NCBI GenBank assembly: GCA_003279605.1
Contig: QCHF01000003.1
Span: 1-58,600 of the forward strand
Reading direction: 5' to 3'
DNA from: SAR86 cluster bacterium AG-390-O18
GTDB taxonomy: Bacteria > Pseudomonadota > Gammaproteobacteria > Magnimaribacterales > AG-339-G14
Length of the DNA: 58,600 nucleotides
Shown here: positions 36,507-44,558 of the stretch, in pieces
Layout of the letters: every line of letters begins with the position of its first letter
Numbering within the stretch: position 1 is the stretch's first letter
Program-made: the position numbers and the translations under genes
The notes under the pieces: model-generated
Seen by the model: the letters and a program-made list of their open reading frames with translations, nothing else
Database searches by the model: none
What the model was told of the DNA's origin: nothing

Positions 36507-37423
36507 TATTTATCTCTCAAAATTATAAATTTTGATAATTTTATTAAATTCTCAGTATTATAAGGCAGCTTTGACAATATCTTTAAAGCATCAAGGCATA
36601 ATTTCTCAGCTCTTTCCTGAGATGCTTTAAGACCAATAATTGAAGGGTAGGTGGCTTTATTTTGCTTAGAATCAGAGTTTAATGGCTTACCAATTTTCTT
36701 CTCATCTCCAAGAACGTCTAAAATATCATCTTTAATTTGAAAGGCTAATCCAAATTTTTTTGCAAAAACCAAAAAAGCTTTCTTGTCTTTTTTTGATAAT
36801 CCATCTTTAAGAATACAAATAGATTCCACACAGGCTTCTATAAGTTTTCCTGTCTTCAAATAATGTATTTCATCCAAGTCTCCAACCTTAATTTTTTTTC
36901 CTTCTGCAGCTAAGTCTCGACTTTGCCCTTCAACCATTCCTTTTGGCCCACATGCTTTTGCAAAAAGGTTAATGATTCTTAGCTTTTGATTGGAATCAAG
37001 TTTTTTATCTTTAATGGTCGTCAAAACTTCTAACGCAAGAGGCTGTATAGCATCTCCTGCTAATATTGCTGTGGCTTCATCAAATTTTTTATGACAAGAA
37101 AGCTTTCCTCTTCTGAAATCATCATCATCCATTGAGGGTAAATCATCATGAATCAAAGAATAACAATGAATTAGCTCTCCAGAAGCAGCCATTAAAGCAA
37201 TAGTTTTTGGACTAACATCAACTTTTAATGCTTCTGCCATTAATAAAACCAGTTGAGGCCTGATTCTCTTTCCACCGTTAAAAACAGAGTAGTGTATAGC
37301 CTTGGAAATTTTTGAAAAGTTTTTAGAGGGTAAAGAATCAAGAATTGCTTTATCTATCCTTTTTAAGTTCTTATTTAAAAAAGAGAGATCTTTAATGTCT
37401 AAATCTTCTAAATTATTTGTCAT
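36506..37423 (-). CDS. ispA: Farnesyl diphosphate synthase (polyprenyl synthetase)
   Basis: It makes FPP from DMAPP and IPP. I take ATG 37423 (305 residues); the frame includes a TTG one codon upstream. First Asp-rich motif D-D-L-P-S-M-D-D-D-D near 92-101 (DDx4D, the bacterial FPP form), second motif D-D-I-L-D near 232-236, with G-G-K-R-I-R-P near 51-57. The gene overlaps xseB by 11 bp and dxs by 1 bp, the standard xseB-ispA-dxs arrangement. Product length could be geranylgeranyl rather than farnesyl, but context and motif favour FPP. Confidence 0.94.
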   Translation of the reverse strand: MTNNLEDLDIKDLSFLNKNLKRIDKAILDSLPSKNFSKISKAIHYSVFNGGKRIRPQLVLLMAEALKVDVSPKTIALMAASGELIHCYSLIHDDLPSMDDDDFRRGKLSCHKKFDEATAILAGDAIQPLALEVLTTIKDKKLDSNQKLRIINLFAKACGPKGMVEGQSRDLAAEGKKIKVGDLDEIHYLKTGKLIEACVESICILKDGLSKKDKKAFLVFAKKFGLAFQIKDDILDVLGDEKKIGKPLNSDSKQNKATYPSIIGLKASQERAEKLCLDALKILSKLPYNTENLIKLSKFIILRDK

Positions 37424-37655
37424 CAAAGTCTTCTAGATCAAGCGTGCCATCGTCTTTTTCTAAAAGCTTTTGAATTTTTAATTCAGCTTTGGTGAGAAGT
37501 TCCTGACAGTGTTTGGTTAACTTCACTCCCTCTTCAAAAGTTTTTATTGATTCATTCAGAGGTAGATCGCCATCTTCAAGCGCTTCAATAATGCTTTCTA
37601 GTTTTGCTAAAGATTTTTCAAAATCTAAACTTTTATCTTTGGATTTATCGTTCAC
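37413..37655 (-). CDS. xseB: Exodeoxyribonuclease VII small subunit
   Basis: Small helical subunit of ExoVII, which degrades single-stranded DNA with XseA. The 80-residue protein has the family core F-E-K-S-L-A-K-L-E-S-I-I near 12-23 and the D-G-D-L-P-L-N-E-S-I-K-T-F-E-E-G run near 28-43. Its GTG start overlaps the 3' end of the RND pump gene by 11 bp and its end overlaps ispA by 11 bp, so the isoprenoid genes are translationally linked to the efflux genes upstream. Confidence 0.92.
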   Translation of the reverse strand: MNDKSKDKSLDFEKSLAKLESIIEALEDGDLPLNESIKTFEEGVKLTKHCQELLTKAELKIQKLLEKDDGTLDLEDFDDK

Positions 37656-40600
37656 TGGCTGTTTTTAAAAATATGTTTTTTACGTTTCTGAATGTTTTTC
37701 TTATAGCTTCGGGTAGCATAAGCCAACAAGGTGTTAAGAACAAGGTTAATGCTGAAGCGAAAGACAGACCACAAACAACAGCAAAAGACATAGGTTGCCA
37801 CCACTCGGAAACTCTTCCTCCGACTTCAACACTTCTTTGATAAAAATCTACACCAATCCCCAAAGCCAATGGTAATAACCCGATGACAGTAGTTGCTGTT
37901 GTTAGGATAATAGGTCTTAGTCTTTGCGCAGCTGTACGAATTACTATTTCCTCTCTAGATAAATTTGGATTCTCTTTAGTGATTACATTATATGTATCAA
38001 CTAGAACAATATTATTATTTACAACAATTCCTGCCAAAGCAATAACTCCTAAACTGGTAAATAAAGAACTAGAAACTTGTTGTGTTACCAATAAACCGAG
38101 TAAAACCCCAGCAGTAGATAATATTACTGCAGATACGATTACAAAAACTTGATAGAAGCTATTAAGTTGAACCATCAACAAAATTGACATTAAAAATATG
38201 CCAACAATAAAAGCAAACAGAAAGAAAGCCGAGTTTGCATCAGACTCCGCTTGTTGTCCACCAAACCTAAATTGCAATCGTTTATACTCATTGTTATCAG
38301 CTATCCACTGCTCAATTTTTGGAATTACATCCTCCACTAAAGAGCCTTTTGCATACTCTGCTGCTACAGTAAAAGCTCTTTCTCCAGATACTCTTCGAAT
38401 AGAAGGTGGAATATAGGCTGGAACGACCTCTACAAAACTACTCAATGGGGCTTGTCCAAATCTTGTGTTTACAGTTAGTTCATTGAACTGATCTAATCTT
38501 CTCTGATCAGCTGGAAATCTAACTCTGATGTCTACTTCTTCATCTAAGTCTGCAGGTCTGTATTCCCCTACTTTTACCCCAGCAGTCATAAATTGAATTG
38601 CTGCTCCAATATCTTGAGTTGCTACTCCAAATTGCCTTGCTCTTTCTTTATCAATTTTAATTGTCCATTTCAAAAGATTTGTTGGAATGGTGTTATAGAT
38701 ATTTTTTGCACCTGGAACAGAATCTTTCATATACTTTGTTAAAGCAATGGTTGCATCAGTTACCATGTCAAAATCTTTACCAAATACATCTATTTCTATT
38801 GGAGAGTCGGTTGGCGGGCCATTTTCTCTAATCTTTGCATTTACTACTAGTCCCGGAATATCTTTGGTTTTTTCCAAAAGTTCATCGTATACATCCCAGC
38901 CTGTACGTTGCAGATTTTTTTCAAAAGGCATTTCAATAAAAATGGTTCCTATTTCATCTGAATTACCTCTATCTCTGGGATCTGCAACGCCATTCATATT
39001 CAAAGAAATGGATCGTGGACCGGCAATGCTTAAAACAATGTCTTCAATTTCTTTTAAGAAACCTAATTTTTCTGACTCACCAAAACTTCCTCGGCCTTCA
39101 ATTTTTACTTCCATTTCCATCGGCTCTTCTTCAATGAAGAATCTACTTCCAGGAGCATGTTCGCCGTACAACATGAAAATTGTCACAACTGATAAAATGA
39201 CAAAGACGGCGAATTTCCCGGGAGATTGAATCACCTTTCTTAAGGCTCTCGCATACGTACCTGTAAGACCATCAATTTGTGTGGGATCTCCATGCTCAAG
39301 AATACTGGCATTTTCTAAGGTTCTAGATTTTCTAATTCCCAAATTGCCAAATCTAGACCCAATAGCTGGAGTAAAGACTAATGCATACAATACCGAACCC
39401 GATAAGACAATAAACAATGTTGTAATCATTGGCCTTAAAAATTGTCCAGAAACTCCTGGCATAAAAAACATTGGAACAAAAATAGATAAGGTTGTTCCTA
39501 TTGAAATTGTGACAGGCCAAAACATTCTTTTTGCGGAAAACTTATATGCTTCAATTCTGTCAAAACCCTCAGCCATTTTCCTATCAGCATACTCAACTAC
39601 TACAACACAACCGTCTATCAACATACCTAAAGATATTAATAGTCCAAAACAAACCATAAAATTAAAGCTGTAATCTATTGCTGCTAAAAAAATTGATGCA
39701 AAAAGAAAACAGGTCGGAATGGCCATTGCAACCATTGTCGAAGACCTCAATCCCATTGTTCCGACAACAATTGTCATCACCAAAATTAATGCAGTTAGAA
39801 TATTTCCTCCCAACTCACCAACCATCATTGAGGACCAACCGGTTCTATCTTGCGTGATGATTAATTCTACTCCTGCCGGCAAGTTAGGTCGAAACTCATC
39901 TAAGACATAGTTTACTTTTGCTGCTGCTACAACTTCTTTGGCATCCTGTCTTTTCATAATTGACAGCGTCACAGAATCTTTTCCATTTACTCTGGAAAAG
40001 GAATCTCTATCTTTAAATGTTCTTTTAAGGGTAACTAGATCTTTTAGAGTAATTACTTTTCCATTGCTTTCAATAACTGGAATGTTCTCAACATCAGTCA
40101 CATCCTCAAAAACAGATGGAACTAAAACGGAAAATTTACCTGTCGCTGATCTTAGATCACCTGCTGGAATTGCTCTATTTGCATCTCCAATTGCGTTGTA
40201 TAAATCTCTTGGAGATACGTTATAGCTTTCTAATTTTGTTTTATCTATGGAAGCTTCAAGTAAGTCATCAGGAACACCTCTAAGTTCAGCTTCCAAAACA
40301 TCGGGTAATGCTTCTATCGAAGTTTGTAATTGCCTTGCAAAAGCCAAAAGTTCACGTTGGTTTGATGAACTTGAAATCAGATTTATATCCATAATTGGAA
40401 ATTCATCCAGAGTAAACTCTTTTACTACGGGATCATCTGATTCTGATGGTAACTCTTGTTTTACCTCGTCAATAAGGTCTTTGACATCTTGTACAGCCTT
40501 ATCTTTGGAATATTCAACCGGAAATTCTAAAATAACGTAAGACATGTTTTGTCTGCTATAAGATTGAATATCTACTAACTCATCTGCAGTTTTTAACTTT

Positions 40601-40809
40601 TGTTCTATTGGTCTAGTAACAAGCCTTTCTGAGTCTTGTGCAGAAACGCCATCGTAGTAGGTAGAAACAAAAACATAAGGAATATTGATGTCTGAATAGG
40701 CAGATGCTGGAATTTGTATAAAAGAGGTAAATCCCCAGACCAATACAAAGGTTAGAAATGTAAATGTAGCCTTGTAACGATCTACAAAAAAATCAATTAA
40801 TGTTTTCAT
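37645..40809 (-). CDS. RND-family efflux permease
   Basis: Inner-membrane proton-driven exporter of the AcrB/HAE1 superfamily, 1054 residues. TM1 lies near 13-32. Two large periplasmic loops (about 35-320 and 560-860) and two blocks of membrane helices are evident. The proton-relay helices depart from AcrB: TM4 reads G-M-L-I-D-G-C-V (one Asp instead of the D407-D408 pair) and TM10 reads G-I-V-V-N-N-N-I where AcrB has Lys940. The adaptor gene precedes it with a 17-bp overlap; no TolC-like channel is here. The substrate could be drugs, lipids or metabolites. Confidence 0.9.
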   Translation of the reverse strand: MKTLIDFFVDRYKATFTFLTFVLVWGFTSFIQIPASAYSDINIPYVFVSTYYDGVSAQDSERLVTRPIEQKLKTADELVDIQSYSRQNMSYVILEFPVEYSKDKAVQDVKDLIDEVKQELPSESDDPVVKEFTLDEFPIMDINLISSSSNQRELLAFARQLQTSIEALPDVLEAELRGVPDDLLEASIDKTKLESYNVSPRDLYNAIGDANRAIPAGDLRSATGKFSVLVPSVFEDVTDVENIPVIESNGKVITLKDLVTLKRTFKDRDSFSRVNGKDSVTLSIMKRQDAKEVVAAAKVNYVLDEFRPNLPAGVELIITQDRTGWSSMMVGELGGNILTALILVMTIVVGTMGLRSSTMVAMAIPTCFLFASIFLAAIDYSFNFMVCFGLLISLGMLIDGCVVVVEYADRKMAEGFDRIEAYKFSAKRMFWPVTISIGTTLSIFVPMFFMPGVSGQFLRPMITTLFIVLSGSVLYALVFTPAIGSRFGNLGIRKSRTLENASILEHGDPTQIDGLTGTYARALRKVIQSPGKFAVFVILSVVTIFMLYGEHAPGSRFFIEEEPMEMEVKIEGRGSFGESEKLGFLKEIEDIVLSIAGPRSISLNMNGVADPRDRGNSDEIGTIFIEMPFEKNLQRTGWDVYDELLEKTKDIPGLVVNAKIRENGPPTDSPIEIDVFGKDFDMVTDATIALTKYMKDSVPGAKNIYNTIPTNLLKWTIKIDKERARQFGVATQDIGAAIQFMTAGVKVGEYRPADLDEEVDIRVRFPADQRRLDQFNELTVNTRFGQAPLSSFVEVVPAYIPPSIRRVSGERAFTVAAEYAKGSLVEDVIPKIEQWIADNNEYKRLQFRFGGQQAESDANSAFFLFAFIVGIFLMSILLMVQLNSFYQVFVIVSAVILSTAGVLLGLLVTQQVSSSLFTSLGVIALAGIVVNNNIVLVDTYNVITKENPNLSREEIVIRTAAQRLRPIILTTATTVIGLLPLALGIGVDFYQRSVEVGGRVSEWWQPMSFAVVCGLSFASALTLFLTPCWLMLPEAIRKTFRNVKNIFLKTASER

Positions 40810-41848
40810 CCTTATTCAGTCTATAGTCAATGGCAATATCAACTTTTTCATTATTATTGACGTAGTCCTGACCAACAGTAATGATTCTTGAATTGAAAGG
40901 AAGCCCAGAGACCCAAACACCACTCTCTGTATCTTGAATTATTTCAACGGTATAAAACTCAACTAGGTTATCTTTATTTACCACTCTTACGCCAATGTTG
41001 CCAGCCTCATCTAACCGAAGAATTGATAGCGGGACAATGTGAGCAGGCTGTGGGGTAGCAGAGACTATTACTTTAGCAGTTTGACCATCTTTGATTTTTC
41101 CAAGTGGGTTGGGAATTGAAATTTCTATGTCAAAAGTATGCATCATTTCATCTGCAGATGATGAGATAAAGGTGATATTACCTTGATACTCTTGACCATC
41201 ATTTGTAATAACTTTAACACCACTATCTTTTGTAAAAGTTAAAAGTTCACTCTCAGAAATATCTCCTGTTACCATCATCGGATCTAAATCTAAAACAGTA
41301 GCGCAAGTTGATCCACGATTTAAAAAATCTCCAACATCAAGGTCAATCTTATCTACCACGCCATCAAATGGAGCTTTGATTTTTGCATAGTCCAATTCTA
41401 ACTTCGCTCTCTCATAATTTGATTTTGCATTTTGGAGTTGTTTGGATGAATAAAGCTCTTCTTCGTAAAGTTTTTTTGCAGAATTATAATCAAGTGAAGC
41501 TTTATCAAAATTAGCCTGCCTTTCAGCAACAAATAGGGAACAAATAACTTCTCCTTTTTTTATGAAAGAACCTTGTTCTACTGGTAGTTCAATTATTTTT
41601 CCAGAGGTTTCTGACTTAACTAATACCTTTTTATCAGCTTTAGTAAAACCTTTGACTACAATTTCTTTAGAAAAATTTTCTGCTTTCTGATCGATGACCC
41701 TAACTACTGCATCTTTTTTTTCAATCAATGCTGGAGGAGCTGGTTCTTGAACAAATAATCCAGAGACCATCCAGATAATTGCAAAACCAATAAAAATTGA
41801 GGCCCATTCTAAGTTGGATCTAGAAAGAAACCTTGTGACGATACTCAT
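40793..41848 (-). CDS. RND efflux periplasmic adaptor (membrane fusion protein)
   Basis: HlyD/AcrA-type adaptor linking the RND pump to an outer-membrane channel. The 351-residue protein has an N-terminal membrane anchor (about 15-33) rather than a lipoprotein signal. A lipoyl half-motif S-G-K-I-I-E-L-P-V-E-Q-G follows near 90-101, a short helical hairpin (about 110-155) next, then A-P-F-D-G-V-V-D-K-I near 160-169, and beta-barrel and membrane-proximal domains. ATG at 41848 has AAGGAA seven bases upstream. It overlaps the pump gene by 17 bp. A candidate promoter lies in the gap before it. Confidence 0.9.
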   Translation of the reverse strand: MSIVTRFLSRSNLEWASIFIGFAIIWMVSGLFVQEPAPPALIEKKDAVVRVIDQKAENFSKEIVVKGFTKADKKVLVKSETSGKIIELPVEQGSFIKKGEVICSLFVAERQANFDKASLDYNSAKKLYEEELYSSKQLQNAKSNYERAKLELDYAKIKAPFDGVVDKIDLDVGDFLNRGSTCATVLDLDPMMVTGDISESELLTFTKDSGVKVITNDGQEYQGNITFISSSADEMMHTFDIEISIPNPLGKIKDGQTAKVIVSATPQPAHIVPLSILRLDEAGNIGVRVVNKDNLVEFYTVEIIQDTESGVWVSGLPFNSRIITVGQDYVNNNEKVDIAIDYRLNKDENIN

Positions 41849-41865
41849 TTATTTTTTCCTTAATA

Positions 41866-41896
41866 ATTATATAGAGGCGAGACGCGATTATATCAA
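41866..41896 (-). promoter_or_regulatory. Candidate promoter for the RND efflux genes
   Basis: Read on the minus strand, TTGATA (41891-41896, five of six matches to TTGACA) and a perfect TATAAT (41866-41871) are separated by 19 bases, with a ribosome site at 41856-41861 and the adaptor ATG at 41848. The spacer is longer than ideal and contains a short GC-rich run; a second TATAAT overlaps the -35 (41887-41892). The 55-bp gap is one of the few on this strand. Confidence 0.5.
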
Positions 41897-41903
41897 GGAA
41901 AAC

Positions 41904-42503
41904 TTACAAATATTTCTTTTTTATACCTTCTAATCTAGCTTTTTGTTTTTCACTGGAAAGAGGCTTATCGTCAGTTATTTCCTCTTTATTTGCTGGCAAA
42001 AAGAGTAAGCTTTCCTTGAATTCACTTTCTTCTAATATTTCCTCGTAAACACTTAAGAATTCCTTTTTTATATCAAATTCAGATTCTGTTTTTAATCTAT
42101 ACCAGCCTACTTTTGCGCCAGCATGATAAATGAAAGGATGTGACCAATTGAAATCCAAAGGACTTGTCTCTCCTAAAGAGCTCGCTTCAATGTAAGCGGC
42201 GTTTGAAGAGGGGATATTTTTTTCAAGAAATTTTAATTCTTTAATTTGATTTAAAACTGCACTCAGAGATGGTAAATATTTTGAAGTTTCTATGATTTTA
42301 TCTATTGCTCTGAATACTATCTCATTTTGATATTTTTCTAGCTTTGCCAGCCAAAGTTGCTTAGCTAGGGTTAGGGTTTCCTCATCAGGGAATGCTTTAT
42401 GAAATTGATTATGAAAAGTGATTTCTAATTCAGCAAAAATAAGATTAATTAGCTCTACTTGGCTTTTAGGTATTTTAATTTTTGAAGTTAACTGCCCACT
42501 CAT
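41904..42503 (-). CDS. Putative replicative helicase loader, phage lambda P-like
   Basis: The 199-residue cytosolic protein has an N-terminal half resembling the P-like loader family: the L-I-N-L-I-F-A-E-L segment (about 18-26), a conserved-position W51, and Y-L-P-S-L-S-A-V-L-N-Q-I-K-E (about 76-89). The C-terminal part is charged and ends in a basic tail. No Walker motif is visible, so it is not DnaC. Its start overlaps the 3' end of the DnaT-like gene by 29 bp. The two look like one helicase-loading or primosome module. No phage genes surround it. Function is inference from family resemblance. Confidence 0.55.
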   Translation of the reverse strand: MSGQLTSKIKIPKSQVELINLIFAELEITFHNQFHKAFPDEETLTLAKQLWLAKLEKYQNEIVFRAIDKIIETSKYLPSLSAVLNQIKELKFLEKNIPSSNAAYIEASSLGETSPLDFNWSHPFIYHAGAKVGWYRLKTESEFDIKKEFLSVYEEILEESEFKESLLFLPANKEEITDDKPLSSEKQKARLEGIKKKYL

Positions 42504-43431
42504 GATCTTTTAATCTTGATAATACATTTTTTGTATTCCCATGTTTAGCTTTCCATTTAAATTTTACATGTTGTATGAACTTTGAATTCCAGCAATTACG
42601 CATTTCTTTTGTCTCCAGCCAATATAATTTAAATTCTGGTATTTGAGATACAGCAAAACTTTTATTTATTTTAGCTAAACTTAAAACATCAAAACAATCT
42701 TCTGAAGGTTTCCAATCTTTATTCATCCTAGTTGGTTTCTTTACCATAGAAATCAAATTTTTATATCGGACCCATTGATTTTTAATATGATTTATAAATT
42801 TACTATTCCATGAATCAGATGCTGTATTTCTTTCGCTCCAATATAAGATAAATTCTGGCAAGGCATCGATGATAAATTTTTCGTCTATTTCAGCATGTTT
42901 TAATATTTGTAATGCTTCTCTTGAAGGTTTCCAATTTTTTTGAATTGGTTTCATTTTAGATACTTTATTTAATTTTTCTTCTTCGCTTCTCCATTCTTTT
43001 AGTAGATACTTGAGAAATTTATAGTCCCAAGAGAAGCTTTTATCCTTTCGATCTGACCAATAAGCTCTAAATTCGGGAATTTTATTTTTAATGAAGTCCT
43101 CAGAAACACCGAGGCTTTTGGCTTCTTTCAAGATATTATTAGAAGGAAAATATCCTTTAGAAATATTTTGCTTTCTCTCTGGAGTAATTTCCTCACTTTT
43201 GGATTTAAGACAAAATGTCTCTTTCGATGACTCTTCTATTAATTTAAGTTTAAGAAGTTTCTTTAGAACTCTTTGTATTTCTTTTTCTTCAATGAATGAA
43301 AGTTTATTAATTAACAAAGTTAAGCTATGTCTTGTTCCGGTCTTTAATAGCTGAAGCACAATTGCTTCGTTGAGACCAATGCTAGATGCTATTTCTTTAT
43401 CAAAGTTCAATAAATTTGATTTTTTTGACAT
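42475..43431 (-). CDS. Primosomal DnaT-like protein with three tandem DnaT-type domains
   Basis: I place the start at ATG 43431, four bases after the aroG stop, giving 318 residues; an upstream in-frame start would overlap aroG. Residues 1-75 look like a winged-helix or initiator-type head. Three repeats follow at about 93-147, 166-220 and 239-293. Each carries a basic lead-in (W-K-P-S in the last two), a conserved P-E-F-x2-Y-W centre and a W-x-x-K-F C-terminal element. This matches the ssDNA-binding C-terminal domain of E. coli DnaT, which has one copy. A P-like loader overlaps downstream. Probable role: PriA-linked restart or DnaB loading. Confidence 0.7.
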   Translation of the reverse strand: MSKKSNLLNFDKEIASSIGLNEAIVLQLLKTGTRHSLTLLINKLSFIEEKEIQRVLKKLLKLKLIEESSKETFCLKSKSEEITPERKQNISKGYFPSNNILKEAKSLGVSEDFIKNKIPEFRAYWSDRKDKSFSWDYKFLKYLLKEWRSEEEKLNKVSKMKPIQKNWKPSREALQILKHAEIDEKFIIDALPEFILYWSERNTASDSWNSKFINHIKNQWVRYKNLISMVKKPTRMNKDWKPSEDCFDVLSLAKINKSFAVSQIPEFKLYWLETKEMRNCWNSKFIQHVKFKWKAKHGNTKNVLSRLKDHEWAVNFKN

Positions 43432-43435
43432 AAAC

Positions 43436-44506
43436 TTAGGCAGAACGCTTAAGTTTTTCTCTCCTAGCATCAACAGCTTTAGCTAAAAGCTTTAGCATTA
43501 CTTCAGTATCTTTCCAGCTGACACAAGCATCAGTAACACTTTGACCATATTTAAGGTTTTTAAGAGAATCTATTTTTTGGTTTCCTTCTTCCAGGTTGCT
43601 TTCTACCATAACTCCAAAAATACTTTGATTTCCTGAAGCAATTTGATCAGAGATATCTTTATTTACAATGAGTTGTTTTTTGAATTGTTTTTGACTATTT
43701 CCATGAGACATATCAACCATAATTTTTTGAGTTAAATTAGATTTTTTTAAATCCTCATTAACCTTTTGAATATCATTTTTTGAATAATTTGGAGCCTTTC
43801 CACCTCTTAAAATCACATGGCAATCTTTATTTCCAGAGGAGTTGAAAATAGCAGATCTTCCTTCTTTTGTGATGGAAAGAAAAATATGACTGTTTGAAGA
43901 AGAACCAATTGCGTCTAAAGCAACTTGAATAGAGCCGTTAGTAGAATTTTTAAATCCAACTGGACAAGATAAACCCGAGGCTAACTCTCTGTGTATTTGG
44001 CTCTCGGTAGTTCTAGCTCCAATTGCACCCCAAGAAATCAAGTCTGAAATATATTGTGGAGTAATCATATCCAAAAACTCGGTTCCTGCAGGCAAACCCA
44101 ATTCATTTATTTTTAACAAGAGTTTTCTAGCAACTTTAAGACCTTTATTTACATCATAACTATTATCCAAATTTGGATCGTTGATAAGACCTTTCCAACC
44201 CACAGTCGTTCTGGGCTTTTCAAAATAAACTCTCATAACTATTTTGAGTTGACCTTTTAAGTCTTTTTCGAGAGTTTTTAGTTTTTTAGCATACTCGATT
44301 GCTGCTTTGGGATCATGGATTGAGCATGGACCAACAACCACTACCAATCTATCTTCTTTTCCATGAAGAATATCTGAGATTTCGTTTCTGGAGTTGAAAA
44401 CTAGTTCAGAAACTTTTTCTGAAATTGGAAGCTTATCAATTACTTCCACGGGAGGAGACACCTCCATCAAGCCTGTTATTCTGGTATTATCCGTTAAATA
44501 TTTCAT
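43436..44506 (-). CDS. aroG: 3-deoxy-7-phosphoheptulonate synthase (class I, AroF/G/H type)
   Basis: First enzyme of the shikimate pathway, condensing PEP and erythrose 4-phosphate. The 356-residue protein has G-P-C-S-I-H-D near 55-61, K-P-R-T-T-V-G-W-K-G near 92-101, G-A-I-G-A-R-T-T-E-S-Q near 159-169, and V-D-M-S-H-G-N-S near 263-270 with a metal-binding His. Length equals the feedback-regulated class I-alpha enzymes; which aromatic amino acid inhibits it cannot be read by eye, so the symbol is a family label. First gene of its minus-strand run, divergent from nadE by 52 bp. Confidence 0.93.
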   Translation of the reverse strand: MKYLTDNTRITGLMEVSPPVEVIDKLPISEKVSELVFNSRNEISDILHGKEDRLVVVVGPCSIHDPKAAIEYAKKLKTLEKDLKGQLKIVMRVYFEKPRTTVGWKGLINDPNLDNSYDVNKGLKVARKLLLKINELGLPAGTEFLDMITPQYISDLISWGAIGARTTESQIHRELASGLSCPVGFKNSTNGSIQVALDAIGSSSNSHIFLSITKEGRSAIFNSSGNKDCHVILRGGKAPNYSKNDIQKVNEDLKKSNLTQKIMVDMSHGNSQKQFKKQLIVNKDISDQIASGNQSIFGVMVESNLEEGNQKIDSLKNLKYGQSVTDACVSWKDTEVMLKLLAKAVDARREKLKRSA

Positions 44507-44558
44507 TTGACCGTTGATTTTATCTCTTCTAAATTTAAATTAAAGCTTAAATTAAGCA

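Noticed and set aside
37883-40540. Several plus-strand open frames opposite the RND pump
   Set aside because: All fall within one clear 1054-residue permease with intact membrane and periplasmic domains. They are incidental.
41904-43431. Prophage remnant
   Set aside because: Apart from the DnaT-like and P-like genes there are no integrase, structural, repressor or attachment-site signatures. Both flanks are housekeeping or efflux genes.
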